Origin: an uncultured Alphaproteobacteria bacterium
GTDB lineage: Bacteria; Pseudomonadota; Alphaproteobacteria; HIMB59; GCA-002718135
NCBI GenBank assembly: GCA_902595425.1
Contig: CACJPV010000010.1
Location: 1 to 35,366, forward strand
Direction: 5' to 3'
DNA length: 35,366 bases
This document shows positions 15,627 through 24,680 of the stretch, in pieces (position 1 is the stretch's first letter; each line of letters opens with the position of its first letter). The notes below the pieces were generated by a model that made no database searches, was not told where the DNA came from, and was given only the letters and a program-made list of their open reading frames with translations. The translations under genes and the position numbers were made by a program.

Positions 15627-16892
15627 CTAACGTAGTAGTTTTTTCATTTTATTTTGTACATCTTTTAATGTTGCATCCATTTCTTTATTGCCAGTTAATA
15701 TTGCTATTAAATTATTTCCAATAAGATCTTGAATGGCACCATATTTTTCAGCATGCGGAGTATCAGCCATTATATTTGCAGTTTCAGCGTACTCATCACG
15801 GTGAGGAAGATTTTTATATTCATCACTAGCAATAACTGAAGCTCTATAAGACATATGTCCTGTTCGAGACCAATTAATACTATTATCCCACATGAATTTA
15901 TTTAGTTTCATAACAGCTTCATATTTTGCTGGATCACGAGACTTTAAATCAGCAGGTACCGACCACATATGAGAATCAGCCCATGTAGCTGAGTTTCCTC
16001 CAAATAATGATGGGAAATTTCCAACATAGTATTCAAAATCGACATTATCGCCATAGTAATCAACTACCCATGTTCCATTAATAAGTATGCAAGCTCCTCC
16101 ATCCATCCACATTTTTTGTGCATCTCCATACCCATAACCTGGGTTAATGTAACCAGCATCAATAAGTTGCTTAAAGGCATTAATTGCATTTCTGACTTCG
16201 GGAGTGTCAATCGTAGGTTTTTTTCCATCAAATAGATTTGATCCTTGTTGCCACACAAGAGCATATAAGGCTCTAATTCCTAAAAAGCCATCAGACATTT
16301 GAAATGACATGTATTCATAACCTGCATCTTTACAAGCTTTTGCTTGTTGTAGCATTTCATCAGAGCTTGTTGGATACACTGGTTTACCATTTTTAACTAA
16401 ACCTGCTGCACTCATTGCGTCCATATTTGTATGCATCAAGTTAGCATGAATATCTAGTGGAATACCCCACATACCACCATTCCAAGTTAAAGCATCCATC
16501 ATAGCAGGAACAATATCACCTGAGTCCATACCATATGCTTCTAGCTCACCTGAAAGATCAGCAATTACACCAATCCCGGCAAATTGAGGAATTCGGTGAC
16601 GATGCATAATATGAAGATCAGGTGCATTTTTATCCGCATAACGAGTTTGCAAAATTTCATATGTCATGCCCCAATCAAGAACTTCTTGAGTTACATTTAT
16701 ATCTGGATTTTGTGCATCAAAAGCATTTATTATTGATGCTATTATACAAGCTTCACCAGTTGTTGTAGTTGGATCATTTCCAGCATCTTCACAATCTCCA
16801 AAAAATCTAGCTACGGTTATATCTGTAGCTGCATAAGCATTAAATGTGATCAGTGAAAAGAAAACAGAAAACATCATTAAAATTTTCTTCAT
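15627..16892 (-). CDS. Sugar ABC transporter substrate-binding protein
   Basis: A 421-residue periplasmic binding protein of the family 1 (MalE/UgpB-like) extracellular solute-binding proteins. The start is the ATG at 16892, preceded by GGAGG five bases upstream; an in-frame ATG at 16910 lacks that support. The signal peptide MKKILMMFSVFFSLITFNA ends at AYAA. Typical features include NPDINVTQEVLDWG, PDLHIMH, GGMWGIPLD and the aromatic-rich ligand cleft. Ligand unknown; the neighbouring cytoplasmic GH2 enzyme suggests a beta-linked oligosaccharide. First gene of the minus-strand half of the locus, transcribed from the region with the LacI-type palindrome. Confidence 0.92.
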   Translation of the reverse strand: MKKILMMFSVFFSLITFNAYAATDITVARFFGDCEDAGNDPTTTTGEACIIASIINAFDAQNPDINVTQEVLDWGMTYEILQTRYADKNAPDLHIMHRHRIPQFAGIGVIADLSGELEAYGMDSGDIVPAMMDALTWNGGMWGIPLDIHANLMHTNMDAMSAAGLVKNGKPVYPTSSDEMLQQAKACKDAGYEYMSFQMSDGFLGIRALYALVWQQGSNLFDGKKPTIDTPEVRNAINAFKQLIDAGYINPGYGYGDAQKMWMDGGACILINGTWVVDYYGDNVDFEYYVGNFPSLFGGNSATWADSHMWSVPADLKSRDPAKYEAVMKLNKFMWDNSINWSRTGHMSYRASVIASDEYKNLPHRDEYAETANIMADTPHAEKYGAIQDLIGNNLIAILTGNKEMDATLKDVQNKMKKLLR

Positions 16893-16911
16893 TTTACCTC
16901 CAATAAACATT

Positions 16912-16949
16912 TACTAAACATTTAGTATTTATTTAGTATTTATTTAGTT
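16912..16949. promoter_or_regulatory. LacI-type operator palindrome with phased half-sites
   Basis: TACTAAA (16912-16918), CA, TTTAGTA (16921-16927) is a perfect 16-bp inverted repeat. The half-site TTTAGTA recurs at 16932-16938 and as TTTAGTT at 16943-16949, each 11 bp apart, about one helical turn. The array lies between the binding-protein gene (minus, starts 16892) and the LacI-family regulator gene (plus, starts 16989), so it is the likely operator by which the regulator controls both directions. Confidence 0.7.
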
Positions 16950-16988
16950 AAATTGTATTGATTTTAATTTAAATTCAAGTAATTTTTA

Positions 16989-18020
16989 ATGAATTATCAA
17001 CAAATGAAAAAAAAAATAACACTTAGAGAAATTGCAAAATTGGCTGATGTTAGCCCTGCAACAGCATCAATAGTTTTAAATGAGAAAAAAAATCAGGGAA
17101 TTTCTCAAAAAACTTGGGATAGAGTAAAAAAAATAGCAAAAAAAAATCACTATGTAGGCAACAATAAAATTAGCAGATTAAATAAAAGAAAGTTTCTCTT
17201 TTTTATGGAAGAATTTTCTTACAATAATTCCGTTGTATCCTCAGAATTCTTAAATGGTTTTCATGATTATGATTTATTATCTCATCAGTTTGTTTTTTTA
17301 TTTAATCAATTAAGTAAAAAAAATAATATCTTTAAAATAATAGAAGAATTTAAACCTGATGGATTTATTGTTGCAACAAGTTATACTAAAAAAATTAATT
17401 ATGATTTCGACAAAATTAAATTAAATAAAATATTATTAAATTGTTGGAATGATAATTTTAAAGGAATTTCCATTTTGCCTGATGATTATAATGGTTCTAA
17501 AAATGCAGTTCTTCATCTTTTGGATAATGGATATAAGAATATTGCAATTATCCTTGCTCCTGATTTTTGGATGAAAGGTTATAGAGACAGACTTAATGGA
17601 TGGAGGGATGCTCATTCAGATTTAAATATAGAAATTGATCAAAAATTAATCTTTAAATCTGAAAAATCTGAATTTGGTAATGAATCAAGGATAGGGTACA
17701 ATGCTACTAAAAAGTTATTAAAAATAAACAAATCTTTAGATGCTATTTTTTGCACAAATGATTTAATTGCTATGGGAACGTACCAAGCTTTAAAGGAAGA
17801 AAAAATAGAAATTCCTAAAGATATTGCAGTAATTGGATACGATAATTCAAACATAGCTGAAAATTTAAAACCTGAATTAACTTCTGTTCAATTACCTCAT
17901 GCTGAAATGACACAAAAATCTATCTCACACATATTGAATGAAAATATATTGATGGATAATTTTAAAGTCTATGTTGACTCTCCATTAATTTCAAGGTCAT
18001 CTGTTTTGATAAAAAAATGA
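16989..18020 (+). CDS. LacI-family transcriptional regulator
   Basis: A 343-residue repressor. The N-terminal helix-turn-helix ITLREIAKLADVSPATASIVLN (about residues 10-31) is the standard LacI DNA-recognition domain with hinge sequence after it; residues 60-340 form the periplasmic-binding-protein-like effector domain, including DAIFCTNDLIAMG and IAVIGYDN near 245-280. It should bind the TACTAAA palindrome 60-80 bases upstream of its own start and release it when the imported sugar is present. Its TGA overlaps the ATG of the first permease gene by 4 bases, so regulator and permeases are in one operon, less usual than a separate regulator transcript. Confidence 0.92.
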   Translation: MNYQQMKKKITLREIAKLADVSPATASIVLNEKKNQGISQKTWDRVKKIAKKNHYVGNNKISRLNKRKFLFFMEEFSYNNSVVSSEFLNGFHDYDLLSHQFVFLFNQLSKKNNIFKIIEEFKPDGFIVATSYTKKINYDFDKIKLNKILLNCWNDNFKGISILPDDYNGSKNAVLHLLDNGYKNIAIILAPDFWMKGYRDRLNGWRDAHSDLNIEIDQKLIFKSEKSEFGNESRIGYNATKKLLKINKSLDAIFCTNDLIAMGTYQALKEEKIEIPKDIAVIGYDNSNIAENLKPELTSVQLPHAEMTQKSISHILNENILMDNFKVYVDSPLISRSSVLIKK

Positions 18021-19099
18021 AAAATAATAAAGATAATTTTTTTGGATATATTTTTATCTTACCATTTTTATTATTATTTGTTAGTTTTCTTCTTTATCCC
18101 TTTGGAAAACTTTTTTACATTAGTTTTTTTGAATGGAATATTATGGCTGTTGCCATGGATCCTGCGAATGCAATATATGTAGGATTTGAAAATTATTATT
18201 ATTTATTAGCAGGGGAAGGTGTATGGTTTGATATTTCAGTATTTTTTACACCTATCAAGATAATTACTTTTAGTATTTTAACAATTTCACTTTATTATTT
18301 TTATACCAAAGAAATTTTAAAAAATAACATAGGTTTAATTTTCTTTTTCTTTTACGCCTATGTTGTCTATTTTGTGCATGGCATTCAACCAACGGAGGAT
18401 GCATATTGGAATGATGATGTTTTTTGGAAATCTATTCGCAATACAATGGTCATGGATTTTTTCTCTGCTTATGCAATAACATTTATTGCTCTTATAATAG
18501 CGATTGGGACAAATCATACTGGTAAAATTTACATTGTAATTAGGACTTTGTTTTGGGCCACTGGTGGTGTTGGTGTAGCAGCACTTTCAATAATTATGGT
18601 TCAAATATTCAATACCTATGGAGGTATAACATCCAATTTTTTAAATTTTTTTGGATTTAAAAATTTTCCATTTTTTATCAACATGAATGGATCTAGGTTT
18701 GTTGTAATTTTTGCGACCGTTTGGTGGGCTATTAGTCTCCCTATAATGTTATTCTTAGCTGCTCTTCAACAAATACCTGAAGAAAGATATGAAGCTGCAA
18801 AAATAGATGGTGCAACAAAAAGTGAAATATTTTGGCATATTACATTACCTGGTATAGCTAGAATGTTTTTATTAGTTTCCTTATTGCAGATTATTTCTCA
18901 CTGGCAAATATTTGGTCAAGCGAACATTATGACTTCTGGTGGCCCTGCAGATGCGACAAGAACGGTTGTTTTAATGGCTTATGATTATGCTTTTAGAGAT
19001 ATGGAGATGGGTCAAGGAGCTGCAGTAAGTGTAATTTTATTTTTTATCATTGGTTTTTTTGTCTTTATTCAATTTAAAACATTTAAGGAAAATGAGTAA
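18017..19099 (+). CDS. Sugar ABC transporter permease 1 (MalF-like)
   Basis: A 360-residue inner-membrane permease of the binding-protein-dependent family. The EAA loop that contacts the ATPase is EERYEAAKIDGATKSEIFWHI with the following LPG, about residues 253-277. It is longer than usual (about 300) because an extra region of hydrophobic and polar sequence (about residues 70-135) sits between the first helix and the core, reminiscent of MalF. ATG at 18017 overlaps the regulator stop; its own end overlaps the next permease start by 8 bases. Works with the binding protein at 15627 and permease 2; the ATPase must come from elsewhere. Confidence 0.92.
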   Translation: MKNNKDNFFGYIFILPFLLLFVSFLLYPFGKLFYISFFEWNIMAVAMDPANAIYVGFENYYYLLAGEGVWFDISVFFTPIKIITFSILTISLYYFYTKEILKNNIGLIFFFFYAYVVYFVHGIQPTEDAYWNDDVFWKSIRNTMVMDFFSAYAITFIALIIAIGTNHTGKIYIVIRTLFWATGGVGVAALSIIMVQIFNTYGGITSNFLNFFGFKNFPFFINMNGSRFVVIFATVWWAISLPIMLFLAALQQIPEERYEAAKIDGATKSEIFWHITLPGIARMFLLVSLLQIISHWQIFGQANIMTSGGPADATRTVVLMAYDYAFRDMEMGQGAAVSVILFFIIGFFVFIQFKTFKENE

Positions 19100-19913
19100 A
19101 AGATTTCCTTTAACATTGATAGTGGTTCTCATAGCAGCATTAATATGGTCTATTCCATTTTGGTGGATATTATCTCTTTCTTTTCAACCAAATGATATTC
19201 TTCAAAAAACTACTTCAAATACTGCACTTGGTTTTATTCCATTTCCTTTCACGTTTGAAAACTATTATTTATTATGGGGTCAAAGTTTTTTTGATTGGTT
19301 TTTAAATAGTGCGATAATTGCAGTGACAATGACTGTATTAGCTACAATCTTATGTTCTTTATCTGGTTATGCTTTTGCGAGAATAGATTTTGTTGGAAAA
19401 AAAATAATATATCCTATTGTATTAGCAGGTTTGATGATACCAGGTGAGTTACTTTTCATACCTCTTTTTACTCAATTTAGTAGTTTGGGCTTAAATAATT
19501 CTTTTACTGGTTTAATTCTTCCAAGATTAGCTGTCCCATTCGGTGTATTTATCATGACTCAATATTATAAAGGTGTTCCAAACGAAATTGAAGAAGCTGC
19601 TATTATTGATGGAGCTAATAGATTTCAAATATGGTATAGAATTATGGTTCCTTTATCAATTCCAGCAATGATAACAGTGGCAATAGTTACATTTGGATTT
19701 GCTTGGAATGATTACTTATGGCCACTAATATCACTTTCAGCTCAGGATATGAGAACCTTACAGGTTGGTATTGCTCTCCAAATTGGAGCTAGAATGCAAG
19801 AATATATGGGGACATCACTTGCAGGTGTTATTATTTCATCAGTACCAACAATTATTCTGCTTATTTATTTTCAAAAATATTTGCTTCGCGGATTTGCAAT
19901 AGGTTCTAAATGA
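19092..19913 (+). CDS. Sugar ABC transporter permease 2 (MalG-like)
   Basis: A 273-residue inner-membrane permease. The start is the ATG at 19092 in AAGGAAAATGAGTAAA, which has a Shine-Dalgarno and the expected short basic N-terminus; an in-frame upstream start at 19050 would lie inside the preceding gene. Six helices are visible, with the ATPase-contact EAA loop EIEEAAIIDGANRFQIWYRI and following PLSIPA at about residues 165-190 and the C-terminal LRGFAIGSK, typical of MalG/UgpE-type subunits. Overlaps the preceding permease by 8 bases. No ATP-binding-protein gene follows; the next gene is on the other strand. Confidence 0.93.
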   Translation: MSKRFPLTLIVVLIAALIWSIPFWWILSLSFQPNDILQKTTSNTALGFIPFPFTFENYYLLWGQSFFDWFLNSAIIAVTMTVLATILCSLSGYAFARIDFVGKKIIYPIVLAGLMIPGELLFIPLFTQFSSLGLNNSFTGLILPRLAVPFGVFIMTQYYKGVPNEIEEAAIIDGANRFQIWYRIMVPLSIPAMITVAIVTFGFAWNDYLWPLISLSAQDMRTLQVGIALQIGARMQEYMGTSLAGVIISSVPTIILLIYFQKYLLRGFAIGSK

Positions 19914-20007
19914 AAAATTTCTTATTTTTTTTACAAGTATTAAATTACAATAATTCATTCAAAAGTAGATCAATTATTTTAATCTAAAATAATTTTATAA
20001 ATTTTTT

Positions 20008-20934
20008 TTATCTAACTGGTTTTTTTTTACTTTTATCTATAGTTAAATTAAAAACATCTGGTCTTGAATAATGTCCTGTTGCATCAAATCTTCTTCTAGA
20101 AGTCTTTGATAAAGAAACATCTATATCGCTATACAAAATTCCTTTTTCTTTATGTAAGGGGCCAGCATGAACACCACCAAAAGGTTTGTAAATAACTGCA
20201 TCTCCGCAATTTATCCATTCATTCTTATCTGGATATAAATGATCTTTGTGAGGCATATCATCGGGTAAATCAGATGCTTGAATTGCTGTTGCAGAACTAA
20301 TAACCCAGCATCCGCCTTCTCGCGATATATGATTCATTGATGAGAGCCAAGGCTCACCTTCATCCCATGTCGGTGCAATATAAATATCAATATTTTGAGA
20401 GTACAAAGAATATCTTGCTAGTGGCATATAGTTTTCCCAACAAGCTAAGGTGCCAATTCTACCAACTGGAGTTTCAACAACATTTAAACCACTTCCATCA
20501 CCCGGACCCCAAACCATGCGCTCAGGATTTGTAGGCATTAATTTTCTATGATTATTTAATATGCTGCCATCGTTATTAATTATAATGCATGAACAAAAAA
20601 GAGTAGATCCGCTTACCTCTCCATCAATTTCTTGGTAACCAGCAACGATTACAACTTTATTTTTTTTTGCCGCATCTTGGATTGGTTTCATTTGATTTTT
20701 TGATAGATCAATTGAATTTGCTTGAGAAATTTTAAACAAATCATCAGTTAAACTCATCTCTGCACCTGGTTTTAATCGCCAAACATATTCAGGGTATCCT
20801 GGAAACCAGGCCTCGGGAAACACAATTAGTTTTGATCCTTTTTTTGCAGAAGTTTGAATAAGCTCGACAGCAAGTTCCATACTTTTAGTCAAATTCAGAT
20901 ATTTAGGTGGATGTTGAATTACAGCTACTTTCAT
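20008..20934 (-). CDS. Nitrilase-family carbon-nitrogen hydrolase
   Basis: A 308-residue hydrolase of the nitrilase superfamily. Starting from the ATG at 20934 (MKVAVIQ, the family-like start; an in-frame ATG at 20961 would add nine residues), the catalytic triad is Glu41 in FPEAWFPGYP, Lys131 in NHRKLMPT and Cys165 in CWENYMPL. CWENYMPL and the FPGYP loop are characteristic of true nitrilases (nitrile to acid plus ammonia), including arylacetonitrilase- and cyanide-hydratase-like members, rather than of amidases. Cytoplasmic. No functional partner nearby; the three barrel-like genes are divergent from it. Confidence 0.88.
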   Translation of the reverse strand: MKVAVIQHPPKYLNLTKSMELAVELIQTSAKKGSKLIVFPEAWFPGYPEYVWRLKPGAEMSLTDDLFKISQANSIDLSKNQMKPIQDAAKKNKVVIVAGYQEIDGEVSGSTLFCSCIIINNDGSILNNHRKLMPTNPERMVWGPGDGSGLNVVETPVGRIGTLACWENYMPLARYSLYSQNIDIYIAPTWDEGEPWLSSMNHISREGGCWVISSATAIQASDLPDDMPHKDHLYPDKNEWINCGDAVIYKPFGGVHAGPLHKEKGILYSDIDVSLSKTSRRRFDATGHYSRPDVFNLTIDKSKKKPVR

Positions 20935-21157
20935 ATGATTTCTTTTCAACCTTTTTATCATAATAATTTATTCAATTTATATTAATTTATCTATAAATTA
21001 GTAAATTAGGAAAAAATATTCTTAGAAACAATCAAATAAAAAAGTTTTTACCAATAAATTAAGTTTATTCAGGATGATTTTCTAAATTATTGATATTTAT
21101 ATAAAATAATAAAGATTTTGCAATTTTACAAAATTGAAAAACTAATATTATAATTAT

Positions 21158-21174
21158 CATTTGTAAAACAAATG
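21158..21174. promoter_or_regulatory. Palindrome upstream of the small barrel-protein genes
   Basis: CATTTGT (21158-21164), AAA, ACAAATG (21168-21174) is a perfect inverted repeat 30 bases before the first of three small genes. No T tract follows, so an operator or 5' leader hairpin is likelier than a terminator. The rest of the 269-base gap between the nitrilase and this gene is AT-rich with nothing recognisable. Confidence 0.4.
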
Positions 21175-21203
21175 TCTAATTAAAAACTAATGTAGGAGAA
21201 AAA

Positions 21204-21497
21204 ATGATTTATGTAATAGTTAAGCTACCATGTCACGAAGAAGGAGCTGCGAAACTTATTGATTGGGCTAAAAGTGATGATGGCTTTTCAGTTACAAGAT
21301 CCTATAAAGGATTTAAGCATATTGAACTTTTAGTAGATGAAAATAAAAAAACAATTTGGTTATACGAACAATGGGAGACAAAAGAAGATCACCAAGCATA
21401 TCTCAGTTTTAGAATGGAGAATGGTTTTGAAGATTTTGTGAAAGACATTGTGGAAGATGAATTTACTCTCTCATATCTTACCAATACTGGTATATGA
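21204..21497 (+). CDS. Antibiotic biosynthesis monooxygenase-like dimeric barrel protein (97 aa)
   Basis: A 97-residue protein with a strong TAGGAG Shine-Dalgarno. The pattern IYVIVKLPCHEEGAAKLIDWAK, KGFKHIELLVDE, TIWLYEQWETKEDHQAYLSFR is the classic ABM fold: beta-alpha-beta-beta-alpha with an LYEQWETKEDHQAYL-type stretch. Family members are small heme- or cofactor-free oxygenases or stress proteins. It leads a group of three small genes, with 18 and 35 bases between them, each with its own ribosome binding site, probably one transcript. Confidence 0.8.
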   Translation: MIYVIVKLPCHEEGAAKLIDWAKSDDGFSVTRSYKGFKHIELLVDENKKTIWLYEQWETKEDHQAYLSFRMENGFEDFVKDIVEDEFTLSYLTNTGI

Positions 21498-21515
21498 TTT
21501 GAAAAAGGAGGTAGT

Positions 21516-21797
21516 ATGAAATTTTTAATAACTTTTAAAATAAATAATGGTTTTGATAGATGGTTAAAACTAGTAGATGATTTGCAACCTTACATGGACA
21601 AATATGAATATACAATGATGTTTGCCTGTACCAATGATGATGAAACGCGAGTATGGGATATGGGTGAGGCTAATAATCCTGATTTAGTTAATGATTTTTT
21701 AGGTGATCAAGAAGTCATCAAGATGAGAAGAGAAGCAGGAGTAGATTTGGAAAGCTCAGAGGTTGTGTCTACAATTAGTAAGCACAAAATTTGGTAA
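21516..21797 (+). CDS. Small alpha/beta protein, paralog A of a tandem pair (93 aa)
   Basis: A 93-residue protein preceded by AAAGGAGG, an almost perfect Shine-Dalgarno. It is clearly paralogous to the next gene: shared F/Y-x-x-RW-x-x-L-x-D, a KY in the second helix, L-x-D-x-E-x-x-K-x-R-x-EAGV-x-L-x-x-x-EVV at the end. The fold is likely ferredoxin-like; DUF3764-type proteins have a similar start, but the family is not certain. Function unknown. Confidence 0.72.
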   Translation: MKFLITFKINNGFDRWLKLVDDLQPYMDKYEYTMMFACTNDDETRVWDMGEANNPDLVNDFLGDQEVIKMRREAGVDLESSEVVSTISKHKIW

Positions 21798-21832
21798 TAT
21801 AACTAGAATAAACAATTAATAAGGAAAATATT

Positions 21833-22102
21833 ATGAAAATAATAATGAGTGTAGAAATTAGTGAGGGCTACGCAAGATGGAAAGAACTTTTCGATAGTGC
21901 AGTTGATGCAAGAGCAAAGTATGGAGTAAAAGTTTTAGCATACGGTCATCCTAAAGATAATGATAATAAAGTCTATCAAGTATTCGAAATTGAATCGATG
22001 GAGCAAATGCAAGAAGCGTTGAAAGATCCAGAAATTGCTAAGGCAAGAACAGAAGCTGGCGTTAAGTTAGATACACAAGAAGTAGTTTTTTTAGTGGAAT
22101 AG
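21833..22102 (+). CDS. Small alpha/beta protein, paralog B of a tandem pair (89 aa)
   Basis: An 89-residue paralog of the preceding gene, aligned over its whole length (EGYARWKELFD against NGFDRWLKLVD; DPEIAKARTEAGVKLDTQEVV against DQEVIKMRREAGVDLESSEVV). ATAAGGAAAA precedes the ATG. The duplication is old, since less than half of the positions are shared. Both could be subunits of a heteromer or act on related small ligands, as in tandem barrel proteins. Confidence 0.72.
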   Translation: MKIIMSVEISEGYARWKELFDSAVDARAKYGVKVLAYGHPKDNDNKVYQVFEIESMEQMQEALKDPEIAKARTEAGVKLDTQEVVFLVE

Positions 22103-22142
22103 TCTAGCGAATATACGAGGTTAATATTTTAAATTATTAAAA

Positions 22143-24680
22143 TTAATTATTGCGTATTATTGGATAAACTTTTGGACTTAAATTTTTATACGTATCTAAA
22201 ATTATTAATGCCATTATAAATACACCAGTACATACATAAACTAAAATAATGGAAAATATACTAAGGTGCCAATCAATATTAAAAATAAAGTTTACAACTA
22301 GGTAGGAAGTAACTCCGCTGATGAACAAAGTGAGAAGTATAGTATTTAGAAATAAAATTGAAAATTCTAGTAAGCTAGTTTTGATAATTTCTATTTTCTT
22401 TAATCCTAAAATTTTAAATACTAAATTTTGATAAATTTTATTTTTCCCTTGGACTAATATGGCACTACTAATGACTAATAAACCAATAAAAATAATAATA
22501 ACGGCAAGGGCAATCACGGCAATGTTAATTTGACTTAACAATTTATTGATTGTTTCAGCATAATTAGAAATTTTGATAGAAGAAATATTTGGAAACTTTT
22601 CTAAAAGCGCATATTCTTGAAAATCATCTTGATCGGATAGTTTAATAGTTGCAATATATTGGTGAGGAAGAGACTCACCATAATTTGTATTCAACACCAT
22701 TACAAAATTAATTGTAAAATCTGCGTAATCAACATCACGAAAATTTTTAACGACTCCTTTAATATCTCGCCCGTATAGACTGAGGGTTATGCTATCATTA
22801 ATTTTAATGCCTAAGTCTTGTGCCGCGTCATAATCAAAAGAAATGTACATTTGATCAGTTGGGTTATCTGACCACCATTCACCTTCTATAATAGGATTGT
22901 TTTCAGCAGGTTCTTTCAACCACGATATTTGACGCTCAGATCTAATAACCCAATATGAGGGATTGTCTTGATCAATATATGTTGCAGGATCAATACCATT
23001 TACCTCTTTTATTCTCGCTGAAGCTATTGGAGCAAATACTACTTCACTTTTAGGATATTCATTAAAAATATATTCTTGAAAGTCACTTTTAATAGATTGA
23101 TCAATACTAATAAAAAAAAAGTCAGGTGCTTTTGTGTCGACACTTCTTTGAATAATATTTTGAAAGGAGCCTGCAATAATAAGAATTGTTAATAAAAGCG
23201 AAATACCAATCCCCAAAGTTGTTAAAATCAACGGACCAATAGAGCTAGGACTAGTAAGGTTACGCTTTGCTAAAAGTAAATTGAAGTAATTAATATTTGT
23301 TACTTTTTTAAAGAAAAGAATAAATAATTTGAAAAGACCATAAAAAAGTAAAATAGTAATCAAAAAACCAATTAAAAATATAAAATTATAGAGCCACAAA
23401 CTACTACCTAAGGTGAAGATAGCAATCATCAGAAAAAAAAGAGTCAGTAACACTATAATGGTTTTAAAAGAAAATCGTAAACTCACAAATTCATACGTAT
23501 TGCGAAAAAGACTGTTGGCAGAGAGTTGCTGAATAGAGTTTAATGCTGGAATTAAAAAAATGGTAATCGCAATTAGAGCAATAAAGGTAATTTTTAAAAA
23601 AATAATTATATCACTACTGTTTTGAAGAGAAAAATTTAATTCTTGAGGGAGGATAGAGTTTATAATGCCAGGACTAAAACTACTGATTATAAAAGCAATA
23701 ATACAAATAAAAGAAGAAATGATAAATATTTGATACGCTAGTATACATTGAATAATACGTGAACTAAGTCCAAGCGATTTTTGAACAGCAATGGCATTAT
23801 AATTTTGATTGATATAAGCAATCACCATATTTGAAATACCAATACCTGCAATAAGAATAGCTGCTAGAGATATTAAACTGAGAAAATTAGCAAAATTATC
23901 AAGGATACGTTGAATAAAACTTGTCGTGTTTTCTGGAAAGCGAATATTAATATTTGATGACTCAGGAAAAAGTATTTTTAGTTCTTCTTTTCCCTGCTCT
24001 TCACTAACAGTATCAAAATATTTGACCCTGTACTCGTATTCAAAAAAATTTTCCGAAGAGGCAACATCTAAAGAATTTAATCCTACTTGAGAAATAATAA
24101 CAAGATCGCCAAATAAACCACTTGCTCCTAAGTCTGGCATTTGTTCAATGATAGAGTGTATAACGTAGCTTTGGTCACGAATAATTAAATCATCACCTTC
24201 TTGTAATTGTAAATTAATAGCTAAGTTTTCATTAATGATGGCAAAATTATCACTTTCAAAAAAATCAGATCCTACTTTTCCTTTTGTTGTGATGAACTCT
24301 CCGTACAAAGGATATAATTTATCAATAGCGCGCAGTTGTACAAAAGAAGTTTTAGGTGGATTTAATTTTTTATTTGCAACCATGGAGGCGATTGTTGTAT
24401 TTAAAGATAATTTTGCAAAGGTATTTATTTCCTTAACGATATCAGCTTCCATTTTTTGATTTTGTAACTCTATTTCTGCATCACCGCCTAAGATCGTTTT
24501 GGTATTTGATCTGATTTCTTTTAGTAAGGATTGATTTAATGTGCTAATTAGAAATAAAATAAAAACACTGATAAAAATTGTAATAAAAATTGTTATTTTT
24601 TTTTGTAAGCTCCTTGTTAAATCTTTGAGAGCTTGCTTATGGATAAACTGCAGCTGATTAAACAACTGTGCCATTTTCAA
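22143..24680 (-). CDS. ABC transporter permease, FtsX-domain (YbbP-like)
   Basis: An 845-residue inner-membrane permease with the two-FtsX layout of the MacB/LolCE/YbbP superfamily: one N-terminal helix (about 28-50), a large periplasmic region, FtsX helices near 265-390, a middle pair of helices near 400-460, a second helix/periplasmic unit from about 480, and terminal FtsX helices near 715-835. This is the arrangement of YbbP. It pairs with the ATPase gene just upstream, overlapping it by 23 bases. YbbAP is associated with TesA-type esterases, and a TesA homolog is divergent next door, which supports a function in handling lipophilic or esterified compounds at the membrane. Confidence 0.9.
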   Translation of the reverse strand: MKMAQLFNQLQFIHKQALKDLTRSLQKKITIFITIFISVFILFLISTLNQSLLKEIRSNTKTILGGDAEIELQNQKMEADIVKEINTFAKLSLNTTIASMVANKKLNPPKTSFVQLRAIDKLYPLYGEFITTKGKVGSDFFESDNFAIINENLAINLQLQEGDDLIIRDQSYVIHSIIEQMPDLGASGLFGDLVIISQVGLNSLDVASSENFFEYEYRVKYFDTVSEEQGKEELKILFPESSNINIRFPENTTSFIQRILDNFANFLSLISLAAILIAGIGISNMVIAYINQNYNAIAVQKSLGLSSRIIQCILAYQIFIISSFICIIAFIISSFSPGIINSILPQELNFSLQNSSDIIIFLKITFIALIAITIFLIPALNSIQQLSANSLFRNTYEFVSLRFSFKTIIVLLTLFFLMIAIFTLGSSLWLYNFIFLIGFLITILLFYGLFKLFILFFKKVTNINYFNLLLAKRNLTSPSSIGPLILTTLGIGISLLLTILIIAGSFQNIIQRSVDTKAPDFFFISIDQSIKSDFQEYIFNEYPKSEVVFAPIASARIKEVNGIDPATYIDQDNPSYWVIRSERQISWLKEPAENNPIIEGEWWSDNPTDQMYISFDYDAAQDLGIKINDSITLSLYGRDIKGVVKNFRDVDYADFTINFVMVLNTNYGESLPHQYIATIKLSDQDDFQEYALLEKFPNISSIKISNYAETINKLLSQINIAVIALAVIIIFIGLLVISSAILVQGKNKIYQNLVFKILGLKKIEIIKTSLLEFSILFLNTILLTLFISGVTSYLVVNFIFNIDWHLSIFSIILVYVCTGVFIMALIILDTYKNLSPKVYPIIRNN

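Noticed and set aside
19914..19940. GAAA/TTTC hairpin plus T8 just after the second permease
   Set aside because: The stem is four A-T-rich pairs and overlaps the stop codon; the T run alone is not evidence of a terminator.
22143..24680. Whether the long permease is two fused or broken genes
   Set aside because: The frame is intact and the two FtsX units with intervening helices are normal for YbbP-type permeases.
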